Positions 1-10,557 of a stretch of 64,000 nt of DNA are shown in pieces. A model generated the notes under the pieces. The model ran no database searches and was not told where the DNA came from. It was given only the letters and a program-made list of their open reading frames with translations. The stretch comes from Euryodendron excelsum (taxonomy: Eukaryota; Streptophyta; Magnoliopsida; Ericales; Pentaphylacaceae), in the NCBI GenBank assembly GCA_033060915.1, contig CM065378.1, positions 38,047,501-38,111,500 on the forward strand, given 5' to 3'. Numbering within the stretch: position 1 is the first letter of the stretch; each line of letters opens with the position of its first letter. Made by a program: the position numbers and the translations under genes.

Positions 1-577
1 TAGAGGTTTGATAACTCCTTGAAATGAAGATGTTGATCGTTTAAACAACCGGGTGATTCAAAGATTTGAAGGACAAGAAAGAGTTTATCTCTCATTTGAT
101 AAAGTAGAAAATGACACTCAAAATTTATATCAATAAGAATTCTTGAATTCCATTGCTCCTGGAGGATTACCCCAGCGTGAATTAAGATTGAAAGTAGGTG
201 CACCGATTATGCTTCTAAGAGATCTTAATCCGAGCAACGGCTTGTGTAATGGCACGAGACTACTTTGTCGTGGTTTGGTATAGAACTTTATAGATGTTAA
301 AATATTATCAAGCTATTTTAAGGGTACTAGAGCTTTTTTCCATCAAATTTCCTTAAAGACTCTTGAGAACATAAAACTATCGTTTGAGATGACTCAAACA
401 CAATTTTCAGTTCGTCTAACTTTTGTCTTGACAATCAACAAGCCTCAGGGACAAACAATTTCACATGTTGGTATTTTTCTTTCAGGACATGTCTTTAGTC
501 ATGGACAACTGTATGTGACATTATCAAGAGGAACATCACAACATACAACAAATATTCTGGTTAAAGGGATTAATTGA
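1..577 (+). pseudogene. Helitron PIF1-type helicase, 3' remnant
   Basis: This is the C-terminal part of a PIF1-family DNA helicase of the kind carried at the 3' end of plant Helitron Rep/Hel proteins. Reading frame 2 gives NEDVDRLNNRVI near 23-58, then [20 protein letters not shown] around 187-246, and then the motif V/VI region with TINKPQGQTISHVGIF and HGQLYVTLSRGTS before a TGA at 575-577. These blocks match the usual order of the family. The frame is interrupted by TGA at 20-22, TAA at 134-136 and TAG at 281-283, so the copy is dead. The 5' part lies outside the window. A Helitron 3' terminus occurs downstream at 7471, with a solo LTR inserted between them. A stand-alone cellular PIF1 helicase is unlikely because of the Helitron terminus and the stops. 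Confidence 0.85.
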
Positions 578-796
578 TGGACATGAAGGAGTGTACAAAA
601 AAAATGTATTATACAAGGATATTTTATTGCCATCCACTTGAAATGGTTCCATGTATTTAATTTGCATTCTTCTGTTAAGAAAAATATTTTGCACTATGTT
701 TATTCAACATCACTTCTTTTTCTCCACAATTGAGTTTGTATTTATTTTACATCTTCATATCTATAACCCATTTTTATAGAAGAACAAATTTACATT
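578..796 (+). other. Helitron 3' flank before the solo LTR
   Basis: AT-rich, with no open frame. It follows the helicase stop and is cut off by the LTR insertion; the interrupted sequence resumes at 5885. The five bases before the LTR (acatt, 792-796) are the left target-site copy. Confidence 0.5.
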
Positions 797-1034
797 TGTA
801 AGCACCCCATTTTTGACCGCTCGGCAGTCTACACTCCGTCCAGACTTGTTTTCAAGTCATTTTGGACATATTCCAATTGAAACCAATTCTCTAGGTCCAA
901 ATTCCGTCTTTCCATTGCTTCGCGGGCCTGTCAGGCCCAAATAGAGGCAAAATGACCAAAATGCCCTCAGGGGCATTGTCCTTTCTTATTCCAATTCCAA
1001 TCCCTCTCTCGAGACAGTTTATTCCTCGAGACGG

Positions 1035-1500
1035 TCCGAGTAGCAAAACTACTCACCAAACCGTTACAGTAGCGAAAATACTCACAAAACCGTTAGAGTA
1101 GCGAAAATACTCACCAAACCATTAGAGTAGCGGAAATACTCACAAAACCGTTAGAGTGACGGAAACACTCACAATCCAGGCACGTCTCTTCGGAGACGGT
1201 AAGACCCCTTTCCAATCCCTCTCTCGAGACAGTTTATTCCTCGGGACGGTCCCAATCCAGACACATCTCTTTGGAGACGGTAAGACCCCTTTCCAATCCC
1301 TCTCTCGAGACAGTTTATTCCTCGAGATAGTCCGAGTAGCAAAACTACTCACAAAACCCGTTAGAGTAGCGGAAATACTCACAAAACCCGTTAGAGTAGC
1401 GGAAATACTCACAGAACCGTTAGAGTAGCGGAAATACTCACAAATCATCAACCCCGTCCGAGTAACAGAAATACTCACACCGTTAGAGTGGCGGAAACAC
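1035..1500 (+). repeat. nested tandem array in the solo LTR
   Basis: A unit of about 28-30 bp built on AGAGTAGCGGAAATACTCAC recurs at about 1060-1165 and 1375-1500. Between these blocks, a longer segment containing GAGACGGTAAGACCCC and CTCTCGAGACAGTTTATTCC is duplicated near 1190-1325. Some units differ by single bases (gcggaa, gcgaaa, gacgga). Any open frames here, on either strand, are products of the repeats and not genes. Confidence 0.85.
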
Positions 1501-1619
1501 TTAAACCTAGGTCAACACTAGTGGCTGTTAGCCCACTTCGGTGGAAAAGGACTAAACTACCCTTAGGACCTTTTCCGAGACTTTTCGGTCAAGATGACCA
1601 TTTTGTCCCTAGGCATCCA

Positions 1620-2000
1620 AACGCCTCGGGAACCACACCGGCTCTGGGTATCAAACCGGTAATGTCCCGAGAATACTTTTATAGTATTCTCAACCTTCCT
1701 TTACCTTTCCGAATCATTCCGAGTCAGTTCCGGCCAACCCGGTACAAAATGACTGTTTTGCCCCTAGAGGGCCGGTCTCCTTCTTCGACCATACCGGCTT
1801 TGAGTATCAAACCGGTAATGTCCCGAGAATACTTTTTATAGTATTCTCAACCTTCCTTCACCTTTCCGGACCATTTCGAGTCGGTTTCGGCAAACCTGGT
1901 ACAAAATGACCGTTTTGCCCCTCGTGGGCCGGTCTCCTTTTCTGACCACGCCGACTCTGGGAATCAAACCGGCAACCTCTGGGAACATTCTAAATAATGT
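1620..2000 (+). repeat. three diverged units of about 156 bp in the LTR
   Basis: The segment starting ACCACACCGGCTCTGGG at 1632 recurs as ACCATACCGGCTTTGAG at 1788 and ACCACGCCGACTCTGGG at 1945, giving periods of 156 and 157 bp. The units share AATCAAACCGG, GAATACTTT(T)ATAGTATTC and ACAAAATGACYGTTTTGCCC. The third unit is incomplete. Confidence 0.85.
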
Positions 2001-2329
2001 TTTTAGATCCCAAGTCTTTTTCCGGGACAATCCGAGTTTGCCCCGGCAGTTTCTTAGTCCGATTGACCGTTTTGCCCCTAAAGGCCAGGTCAACCTCTTC
2101 GACACATCTCATCCTCACTTTCCAAGTCAAATACCTCCAGGACACTATTTTAAGTGTTCCTGCTCCTTTCCGGCCCCTCGAGTCATTCTCGGCTCCTTCA
2201 AATCATTCCCGAACTTCCCGGAGTCACTCTTAGTGAAGCCAGGCTAAAATTTACATGATAGTCACTAGTATAGGCGCCCAAATCTAGTCAAAGATACGTT
2301 GCTTGCCGACCTTAAACCTTTCCTAATTG

Positions 2330-2382
2330 GCTGGCGCCACTAAGCCAAAAAATGGCCTAGCGCCACTCCTAGTGGCGCCAGT
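2330..2382. repeat. inverted repeat TGGCGCCACT / AGTGGCGCCA
   Basis: TGGCGCCACT near 2332-2341 is the exact inverse of AGTGGCGCCA at 2371-2380. A tighter hairpin is also present, GCGCCACT (2360-2367), loop CCT, AGTGGCGC (2371-2378). It lies about 55 bp upstream of the TATA box, in what would be the U3 promoter region. Confidence 0.7.
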
Positions 2383-2433
2383 GTAAAGTTTGCCCTGGCA
2401 CCACTGCAACAGGCACTAGGTTTGTCCAACTTC

Positions 2434-2441
2434 TATAAATA
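2434..2441 (+). promoter_or_regulatory. TATA box of the LTR promoter
   Basis: TATAAATA in a CT-rich context, followed by pyrimidine/A-rich sequence without strong structure. The position suits the U3/R boundary of an LTR promoter, with transcription expected to start about 25-35 bp downstream. The call rests on the motif and its place in the LTR only. Confidence 0.5.
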
Positions 2442-3039
2442 CAGAACCTCGTTCAACATGAAAAGGGTCTGCAAAATTAACCTAGAAATCACACAATTCG
2501 ATATACAAAGCTCGAGCACCTCCAAAAACCCTAGCCTCCCTAGGTTTTCCAAACCCTAGCCTCCTATACACTCATACACTCCCCCATACACTCATACACT
2601 AGCCTTCAACCACCCTTCGAAGACTTGAAGAGCTACCATCTAAAGCTTGAAGACAACCCTTGAAGACTGAAGAAGAGGATCAAGACGAAGACCGAAGACC
2701 GAAGACAGTGCGGCGCGCAAAATAAAGAAAACATACGGTAGGCTTTCTCTTTAATTTTCTGCACTTCCCCCCCCCCCTCTCTCTTCTCTCTCCAACCCAC
2801 TTGGGTTTTCTCTATTTTAATCCCCCATCTCTTTCCCCCCCTTTCTTTGCATGCTTGAAACAAGGGGATTCCCCGTCCATGTGTAGGATTCGGCTATTGG
2901 AGAGTCACCGTGTCGAGGACTTTCTTCTAGTCTAACCAAAGACCACGTGGGTCCAGCCCCCTTGATTATGTGGTGAAACCTTAACCTTGTATGTTCACGA
3001 CCCTAAATTGCATTGTGCATATCATAGTCTTGCATCTTC

Positions 3040-5060
3040 CAAAATTCGTTTTCAAACTCGTTTCCAAAACCGTTTTCAAACTTGTTTTCAAAATTGCATC
3101 AAAAGCTCTTTTTCAAAAACATGTTTTCAAAATCACAATCCTAGGGTGATTCTAGCATTTCCATGGCTAGGGTTGCTTTAGGAAAGTGTTACATTAAAAG
3201 TGGCCCCTTTGGTTTATATTTTCAAACCTTATTGTTTTCAAAACTGCTTTCCCAAAGTGGATCTAGCCTTCCTATGGTTAGAATTGCTTTAGGAAAGTGA
3301 GATGTTTTCATACCTTCTAAAACCTCTCTTTTCAAAAATCCTTTCCTAAAAGTCTCTTTTTCAACATACTTTCCTAAAACTCCCCTCTTCAAAATTGTTT
3401 TCAAAAACTCCCTCCAAAATCTATTTCTCAAAACTCCATTTTTTAACTCCTTTCCAAAATCCTCTCTCCAAAATCCACTTTCTAAAACTCCTCTCCAAAA
3501 ATCTTTCCGAAAACTCCCTTTCTAAAATCTTCCTTCTAGAAATTCCCCTCTAGGATTTTCCTTCTAAAATCTACGTTTCTAAAAACACACTTTCCAAAAC
3601 TCTTTCTCTTTAAAATCTTTTCCCAAAAACTCCCTCTTCAAATTCACTTTCCAAAAACTCCTCCCTATGGTTCCCTTCTAGAAAACCTTCGTTTCCAAAA
3701 ACGCACTTTCCAAAAACTCTTTTCTTAGAGCCCAAGTCAAGCCCTAGAACCCACAATTAGGAAACCCTAAATTTTCTTCCCAAAAACATGATTTTCAAAC
3801 TTTGCCCCAAACATAGGTTTCCAAAATCTCTTGTTTTCACGTCCAAACTATACATGTTTCTAAAACCTATTTTCTATGTCAAAACTATAATTTTTCAAAT
3901 CTAGGGTTTCTAGAATCTCCTTTTCCAAATCCTTCCTAAATCCTGTCTCCCTTTTAGGAAACCAAATCCAATCTCCCTGTTTAGGAAACTAGATCCCATC
4001 CTTCGTTTTTGGAAACAAAATCCAACCTTTCTCTTTTAGAAACCAAATCCAATCCCTTCCTAATCCAAACCTTTCTTAATTGAATTCCTTCCTAAACCAT
4101 AAGTTTCCTAAATTTAAACTTTAAATCTTTCCTTAAATTTTAAAATCCAACTCTTTCCTAATTCAAATCCTTCCTAAACTTCCACTTTCCTAAACCCTAA
4201 GTTTTCAAAAACTTGAACATAAAAATCTTTTCTAATTCAACCCCCTTTCCAAATCTTAACTTTCCAAATTCAAGCTTTTAAACCTTTCCTAAATTCAAAC
4301 CTTTCTTAATTTCAAGATTTTCTAAAACTCTAAAACTTTCTAAAATCTTAAATCTTTCTAAACTCTAAAACTTTCTAAATCCTAAACTTTCAAAATTTCA
4401 AATCTTTTCAAATCCAAAGCTTCCTAAATTCAAAACTTTCTTAAATTAAATCTTTCTAAACCCAAATCTTTCTAAACTCTAAACTTTCCAAAACTTCAAA
4501 TCTTTCGAAATCTAAGACTTTTCTAAACTTAAAGCTTTCTTAATTTAAGACTTTCTTAAGTCGAAACTTTCTTAATTCAAACATTTCCTAAATTGAAAAC
4601 TTTCCTTTTTCAAACCTTTCCCAAAACGAAACTTTCTTATTTTTAAAACTTCCTTGTTTTCAAAACTTTCTAAATTCAAAACTTCCCTTTTTCAAACATT
4701 TCAAAATTCAAAACTTTCTTAATTTAAAACTTTCCTAATTCTAACCTTTCCTAATTCCAAAACTTTTCAAAAATGAAACTTTTCAAGTTTGAAACTTTCC
4801 TAAATCGGGCCTTTCCTAATTCAAACCTTTCCTAAATCCGATCTTTCTTAATCTCAAGTCTTTCCTAGGTCTCCTATCTTTCCTAAGTCTAGGTTTCCTA
4901 AAACCAAGTCTTTTCAAAATCAATCTTTCCAAAGCAAGTCCAATCTTCTCAAATTCAATCTCCTCTTCTAATCCCAAATCAAATCCAGTTTTCAATTCAA
5001 TCTCTTTCTTCCAATCCAATCTCTCTCTTCAAATCAATCTCTTTTCAATCGGACTCCGGT
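3040..5060 (+). repeat. G-poor low-complexity tract of degenerate TTTC(C/T)AAA units
   Basis: About 2 kb made of short, shifting units such as CTTTCTAAACTC, TTTCCTAAATTC and TTTTCAAAAC. G is almost absent on the plus strand for hundreds of bases, most clearly 4060-4800. There is no reading frame of interest. It makes up some 40 percent of the solo LTR and explains much of its length. Confidence 0.8.
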
Positions 5061-5884
5061 CCGAACTACGACTGACCTGATTCCCCTAAAAGGATACGTA
5101 GGCAACCTTCATAGGTGCGGTCACAATACTTTTCAAACTTTCAATTCCACCCTCATGGGTGCGGTTTTCAAAATCTTTTCAAATCTCAAATTCCCATCTA
5201 CTTTCAAACTTTCTATTTTCAAATTTCTATTTCCAAATTTCTCAAACTTTCTAATTTCAAATCTATTTTCAAACCAAATCAATTTCAAATCCATCTCTTT
5301 CCAAATCTATTTTTCAATTTTCTCTTGTTTTGCACTTGCATACCATGCATCATGTTAGTTTTCAAGCATTGTTTTTCAAAGTGGGTAGGATTGAACTATA
5401 GTTAATTAAAGACTGTCATAGGTGAATCTAGGGTAGATTGACATGTAGGTACCGAAAGGGCGGGATAGGGTGATAGCTTAGTGTGTCTTCCCTACACGTA
5501 ACCAACCTCCGAACCTAGGATCACTGATTTCAAAGACCAAAAAGGAGTTGTTTTTCTAAAAAGGGCTAAATATTTTTCAAAGGTTGCCAAACAACCCGTT
5601 TTCTTAAAAACCCTCTCTTGAGGAGATCTTTTCAAAATCGTTTTTCAAAAACCCTAAGTGTAGTCTTCGGACTATGCTTAGTTTTTAGGTGACTTAACTC
5701 ACCTTAATCAAGTTAGGTGGCGACTCCGAATCTTTTTCAAAGGCCCTTTATTCAAACCAATTTTTCAATTCAAACCTAGTTGCACTCATTCTTCTAGGAG
5801 GGTGAGTTCTAACGAGAGAGTACAGCATTTTTCCCGCTTGGGTGAGTATTCCTCGAGTGCGAAAAATCTGGGCGCGACAATATT

Positions 5885-7471
5885 GTATAATTATCAACAG
5901 AAAAAATTCAAACATCATGTTGGGTAAGTTTATTTGCTTAATTTTTTTTTAATTTACCTATGGTTACACTTTTCTATTCTACTAACGTGTTCTTTAATGA
6001 TGTAGCTATACTTGAAAATTTTAAACAATTAGATGCCTAGGATAGATTTAAAGATGAACAAGATTATCCCAATGACCTCAAAGTTATAAAGCATGTAAGT
6101 ATTCAGATTTTTCATCGCCTTCTACCAAATATTGTAGTAATAAAAAATGATAAAGTATATATATATACATATTTTTTGTGAATTTCATAATCACATGTGT
6201 ATTTTAATAATTAATACAGGTAAAACAGTTTTCTATTTATAGTCCCGATTAGGGGTTCTCGATTAGAGCTAATAAAAGTTGGCTATGAAAGTTAATATTA
6301 CGAGAGTTCAATGCACAAAAAAAAATTAGGTATGATAAGTCATTCACAATGTTAAATTTTACATTTCTCTATAAGTTTAAATATGACAACTCATTAATAA
6401 CGTTACATTTTACAAGTCTTATAGTACTGACATAACTCCATTTAACATGAATTCTATTATATCTAAAATTGAGTATGATTTGACAAAGGTATGCATTATA
6501 TTTTTGTTAATTATTTATTGTAACATTTTTTAGATAACAAGACACTGCAATCTGAACCTTTGTAGGTGAGAATGAACTTTCGACGTCATTAATATTTATA
6601 AGTGTAAATTTGAGATAAATTTTAATATTTATATATATGTACACTTATATTCTTATGCACAAATGTATTGTTATCATAACTAGATTATAACTACTTCATC
6701 TTACATTTAATAACAACAAAAATCTACGGTATCAAGACAATAAAGACATAAAAGTGGTAATTAAAATTTTCTACAATTTTACTTTCCAGACTTATGTAGA
6801 ATCTTATTGTGATCAATTATTTTCACTTTCTCATTTATCGAAACAATATTTATTTTGATGTTCAAAATTATTACACAGTTTTATAGCCAACGAAAACGAG
6901 AAAAATTAAAAACTCATAAAGATATGTGCAGAATTGTTACGAGGTAAATTATTTACAGTGGTATATATATACAAATTGTCAAAATAACTAATTATGCATA
7001 CTTTGATGTTATTTCAGGTCTATGGCAAAGAAAGCTGCAAAACAATTTCAATAGATATGTATCAGCTGGACTTTAAATGATTGTATGTCACATCTTAGGA
7101 ATGAGAGTTTTTTCAAATTGTTGATTGCCACATGATTTATCTTGAAGGATTTTTGCTCAACTTATTTTTTGTAGTCTTCGGTTAATATTTATCCATTTTC
7201 TATGTTGCTTTTGTGAAGTTGTATTTAAAAAAAAAAAAAAAAAAGGCGCTCATCATTGTTGCTTTCATTTGTTTGTCTAGGATGCAAATTAGGTACAAAC
7301 AAATAGATTTACAACTATTTAGCCAATGCACAAACAAATGTACAACATTATATACCAAGTGTGACGTGTGTAATATCTAGAATAATTTGAAAAAATTAAT
7401 ATTTTGTACCTAAAAGAATTTTAATATATTATTATCGAGTCGCACATGCATCGCGTGTGCCTAACCACTAG
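5885..7471 (+). mobile_element. Helitron 3' terminal region
   Basis: Continuation of the Helitron after the solo LTR. The 3' end is canonical: a perfect-length 8-bp stem GCACATGC (7442-7449) and GCGTGTGC (7453-7460), with one G-T pair and loop ATC, then seven bases and CTAG (7468-7471) followed by T. This hairpin, short spacer and CTRR end is the Helitron terminus, and insertion between A and T fits the following T. The interior is AT-rich with A tracts (7227-7245) and no open frame that I recognise. The helicase remnant upstream supports an originally autonomous element; its TC 5' end is outside the window. Confidence 0.75.
7442..7471 (+). repeat. Helitron terminal hairpin and CTAG end
   Basis: Stem 7442-7449 with 7453-7460, three-base loop, and CTAG at 7468-7471. 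The distance from stem to end (11 nt including CTAG) is within the usual range for plant Helitrons. Confidence 0.75.
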
Positions 7472-8464
7472 TCTACTTAACTCTATGTATTCAAGCTCTA
7501 CATTCGTCCGTTTAGCTAAAAAAAAAAAAAAAAAAATGAAATTCTCTTAGCAACCCAGTTGGCCAAAGTCCTTTTGAGAGGTCAAAGTATTTATAGCTGT
7601 CACCGTCAAGAATGCTCAATTTCTTTACTTTTCATAATGTAATTATTACAAGTTTTATTCCATATGTATTCCATACCATTATATACTTATTAGCCGTTTG
7701 TTTACATTATATTATTGGCCATTACACTATTTTATTAGCCATTCATAGATATTTTAATAGCCATTAACGACTGGTTTCATAGAGCCTATATAAGGTTGAT
7801 ATGCTCATGTTTGAGAGATACTTGATATACACTTGGGATGTACTTGAGATAATATACATGCACTAATTAAGGCATCTCTATATGAGTTTTATATTTCATA
7901 TACTACGATTTTATGAGCAATCTCAACTGGGATAATTCATTGTTCTCCTAGCAAAAATATGCAATGAGCAATCGGGTTGGATTTTAGAGCAGTTGATGTC
8001 CGATTGTACGTTCACTTAAGGAGGCACAGTTGCTTTATGATAATGATACTATGCCTCATGATTCTCACATGCCAGCTTATCTATTTTTTGATTTTTGAAT
8101 TTTATTATTCATCAAGGTCTATTTTATCTTTTCGTATTTTGGTTTGTTCTTGAACTATGATTTTTTTGTTTTAATAAAATTCTATGATGTAATTTTATAA
8201 AATCCTCCAACATGTAAACCTTCACCCAAGTTTGCTTAGTTGAGAAATAGCTTGGAATAGAATTGTACTGCTTATGCAATATTAGTGCTATCAGCTATTG
8301 AGTTTTCTACTTTGCTTAACAGTTTCTTTGGAGGAAACCTCTACGTTAGTATTGGTACTCCTAGGGAAACTACTTGGAAGACTCGTGCCTTACTTGAGAC
8401 GAATAAATTATGGGTGTTTTTTAGTTTCTCTAAGAGTTTATTGCTAGGAGTATGTCCAAAGAGC
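7472..8464. other. no gene seen
   Basis: AT-rich sequence with an A tract at 7519-7536 and three loosely repeated pieces containing TTAGCCATT near 7690-7760. No open frame, RNA gene or terminal repeats that I can support. Confidence 0.5.
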
Positions 8465-9160
8465 CAGTAACGAACCTACTGTTGGCCCAAAAGACAACCT
8501 AAGAGGGGGGTAAATTGGGTTTTTCGAAAATTAATGGCAAATAAGATTAATTAAAATTAATCTAATCAATATAATAGTGATCAATTTGTATATAATGCAA
8601 TGTAATCAAAAGAGAAATGAAAAACAGAGCAATAAAAAACACACCAAGAATTATCGAGGTTCAACCACAATTTGTAGTCTACATCCTCACCCTAAGATTC
8701 CCTTGAAGTCTTCCTCCACTATGCAATCTCTAATTACAAAATGGATGCTGATTTACCAAGTGCTCAGCTCACTTTTACATAAGAACTTCTTCTCAAGTTC
8801 TTCCAGCTACCAAGTGGTTTTGTCCAAGATCCACTCAAACTTACAAGAGTTTTTCTATAATAAGAGAATTCTCAAACTCTTACTTACAGGTGTATAAAGA
8901 TGCACAAACAAAATACAAACTCTCTATCAAGAGTAGATAGACAAATAAAAATTCACTCAATAAATACAAGAAGAATGTTCAAATTTTTCAGTTTAATCAG
9001 TCAGTGGTACTTGTGTTTCTTGTATCTCTAGTATATAAATACAGTTGGAAGCTTGTATATAAACCCCTGTATTGATTTCATCTGTTAGAAGTTGTTGGGG
9101 CTCATTTAATGTAAGTTCAATCCATTATAACGTTAGAAAAACTAGCAGTTATCTCCCATG

Positions 9161-9308
9161 TATCGACACTTGGTCCATGTGTCGACCCATCTGGTTTGCA
9201 TTTTTCAGATATTGTCCATTGTCTCCATGTGTCGACACATCAAATCTATGTGTCGACACTTGGTCATTCTGTTTTCAAATTTTTGGCCGTTGTCTTCATG
9301 TGTCGACA
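9161..9308 (+). repeat. five TGTCGACA palindromes
   Basis: TGTCGACA or a one-base variant begins at 9161 (TATCGACA), 9180 (TGTCGACC), 9230, 9251 and 9301. Spacings alternate 19, 50, 21 and 50 bp, which shows a duplicated unit of about 70 bp. The core is mostly flanked by ATG and CAT/CTT. It lies inside the solo LTR. Confidence 0.85.
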
Positions 9309-9540
9309 CATTGCCCAGAAATCTTGCTTCTGTCTTCCCATGATCAAGTTCAACTTCAGTACTACTATAAGATCTTCAAGGAGTCTTCTCTTTGGGGCAT
9401 GATGATCAATCAAAGTCTTCAATTCATCAAAGTTGTCTTCTATTCAATTTGGATTGAATCTATCATTTGATAATCATCTTTTCTTGATTTTCAAACTGTC
9501 GGGACTTCATTCCATCAATGCTGGGTTCTTCTTCTTTGTT

Positions 9541-9620
9541 ACCGAGCTTTCTCTTTCATTGCCGAGCTCTTTCTTTCATTGCCGAGCTTTCTCTTTTATT
9601 GCCGAGTTCTTTCTTTCATT
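9541..9620 (+). repeat. four 20-bp units
   Basis: GCCGAGCTCTTTCTTTCATT and close variants are repeated four times in exact 20-bp register from 9541 to 9620, inside the solo LTR. Confidence 0.9.
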
Positions 9621-10557
9621 GGGATCACTTCAATGAGACTTCTATAAGCTTGATGAAGTCTATTCTTGAACACTTTCATTTTCTCTGAGTACATATCATC
9701 TTCATTAAGTCTTTACATCCCAAATGAAATCTTCACTTAGATTCTTTGTAGAGATTATGCAATTGCAATGAATTCTCTTCTCAAACATCTTCAATCTCTT
9801 CTCAGTCAAATTATCTTCAATTGATTTTTGCACACTTTGATGAAGTCTTTATTTGGACACCTTCAATCTTTTCGAATTCAGGTCATCTTTATTGAGTCTA
9901 TGTATACTTGATGAAATCTTCTTTTAAACACCTTAAATCTTTTCAAATGCAAATTATTTGTTTGAAGCTGGAATATGTGTAATTGCTCAGTTTGGTACAT
10001 TACATGACTCTTGGAGTGCATTGCTTGATTTTAGCTTGTTGTGCATTCACTTCGATATATATTAGACTTAAAGTCAAACTTCTAAGTCTAAATTATAATC
10101 TTTATTAATTTGCACTCTAAGTAAATGTATTAGTAAAATAACACAAGATTTAGTTATCATCAAAATCAACATGAAGATCAATCTTGAGTCAACACCTACA
10201 AGGGGACAGGCGGGAGCCACAGCCTCCACAAAGTTTTGAAAATTCCTTTTACCCTTATACAATTTTAAATATTTAAGATAAAATATATTGTTTGGCCCCT
10301 TAAAATTCAAAAAATTATACCATGGCCCACCTTACAACAAAATTTTTACTTTGGCTCCTCCTCAACAAAATTTCTAGGTCCATCACTGTAAAGGACTTTG
10401 CCTTGCACAAGTACCCCCATGTCATAAAAAAATTCTCTTGGAAACATCCATAATTGATTCTTATATGTTTCAAAATAGCTTCCTTTAACTTCGATATTGA
10501 ACTAAATTTTATTTACTCCCATTCATTAACGAATTTCTCAAATCATTAATTCTAAAG

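Larger units (their letters stand above)
797..5879 (+). mobile_element. solo LTR, about 5.08 kb, Tat/Ogre-like
   Basis: The element begins TGTAAGCACCCC and ends GGGCGCGACA, so it has the TG...CA ends of an LTR. It is flanked by acatt (792-796) and atatt (5880-5884), a 5-bp target duplication with one mismatch. No primer-binding site, gag or pol is present, so it is a solo LTR left by recombination between two LTRs. LTRs near 5 kb are typical of Ty3/gypsy Tat/Ogre elements, and the segment near 5715 with AGGTGGCGACTCC is one I associate with such LTRs; the family name is inference. Inside are a TATA box, tandem arrays and a long G-poor tract, listed separately. It is inserted in the Helitron, so it is younger than the Helitron. 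Confidence 0.8.
8480..10194 (+). mobile_element. solo LTR, 1715 bp, perfect 5-bp target duplication
   Basis: The sequence starts TGTTGGCCC and ends GTCAACA, so TGTTG and CAACA form the inverted LTR ends. It is flanked by CCTAC on both sides (8475-8479 and 10195-10199). Near the start is AAGAGGGGGGTAAATTGGG and near the end TTATCATCAAAATCAAC, and 8641-8700 holds a GAGGTTCAACCAC...GTCTACATCCTCACC block. The same architecture is seen in the decayed copy at about 43205-44975. No primer-binding site or pol lies inside, so it is a solo LTR. The intact target duplication suggests a fairly recent insertion. Frames inside (for example 8577-8897 and 9072-9470) are not genes. Confidence 0.88.
8465..10388. 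mobile_element. short inverted-repeat element split by a solo LTR
   Basis: Removing the LTR at 8480-10194 and one copy of CCTAC joins CAGTAACGAACCTAC (8465-8479) to AAGGGGACAGG (10200 onward). The result is an element of about 209 bp that ends in CTAGGTCCATCACTG at 10388. The ends are inverted and similar: CAGTAACGAACCTA against CAGTGATGGACCTA. Fragments starting CAGTGGCGGA or similar recur at 19441-19608, 26970-27262 and 62458-62730. I do not assign a superfamily. Confidence 0.55.

Noticed and set aside
1140..1478. Open frames on both strands of the LTR array
   Set aside because: Produced by a tandem repeat whose period avoids stops; no homology to gag or pol.
9161..9308. CRISPR-like spacing of TGTCGACA
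   Set aside because: An 8-bp repeat in a eukaryotic LTR with no conserved repeat of 23-40 bp and no cas genes; the spacing comes from a 70-bp duplication.
9072..9470. 132-codon open frame with repeated CRH peptides
   Set aside because: It lies wholly inside the solo LTR and its repeats come from the TGTCGACA array.
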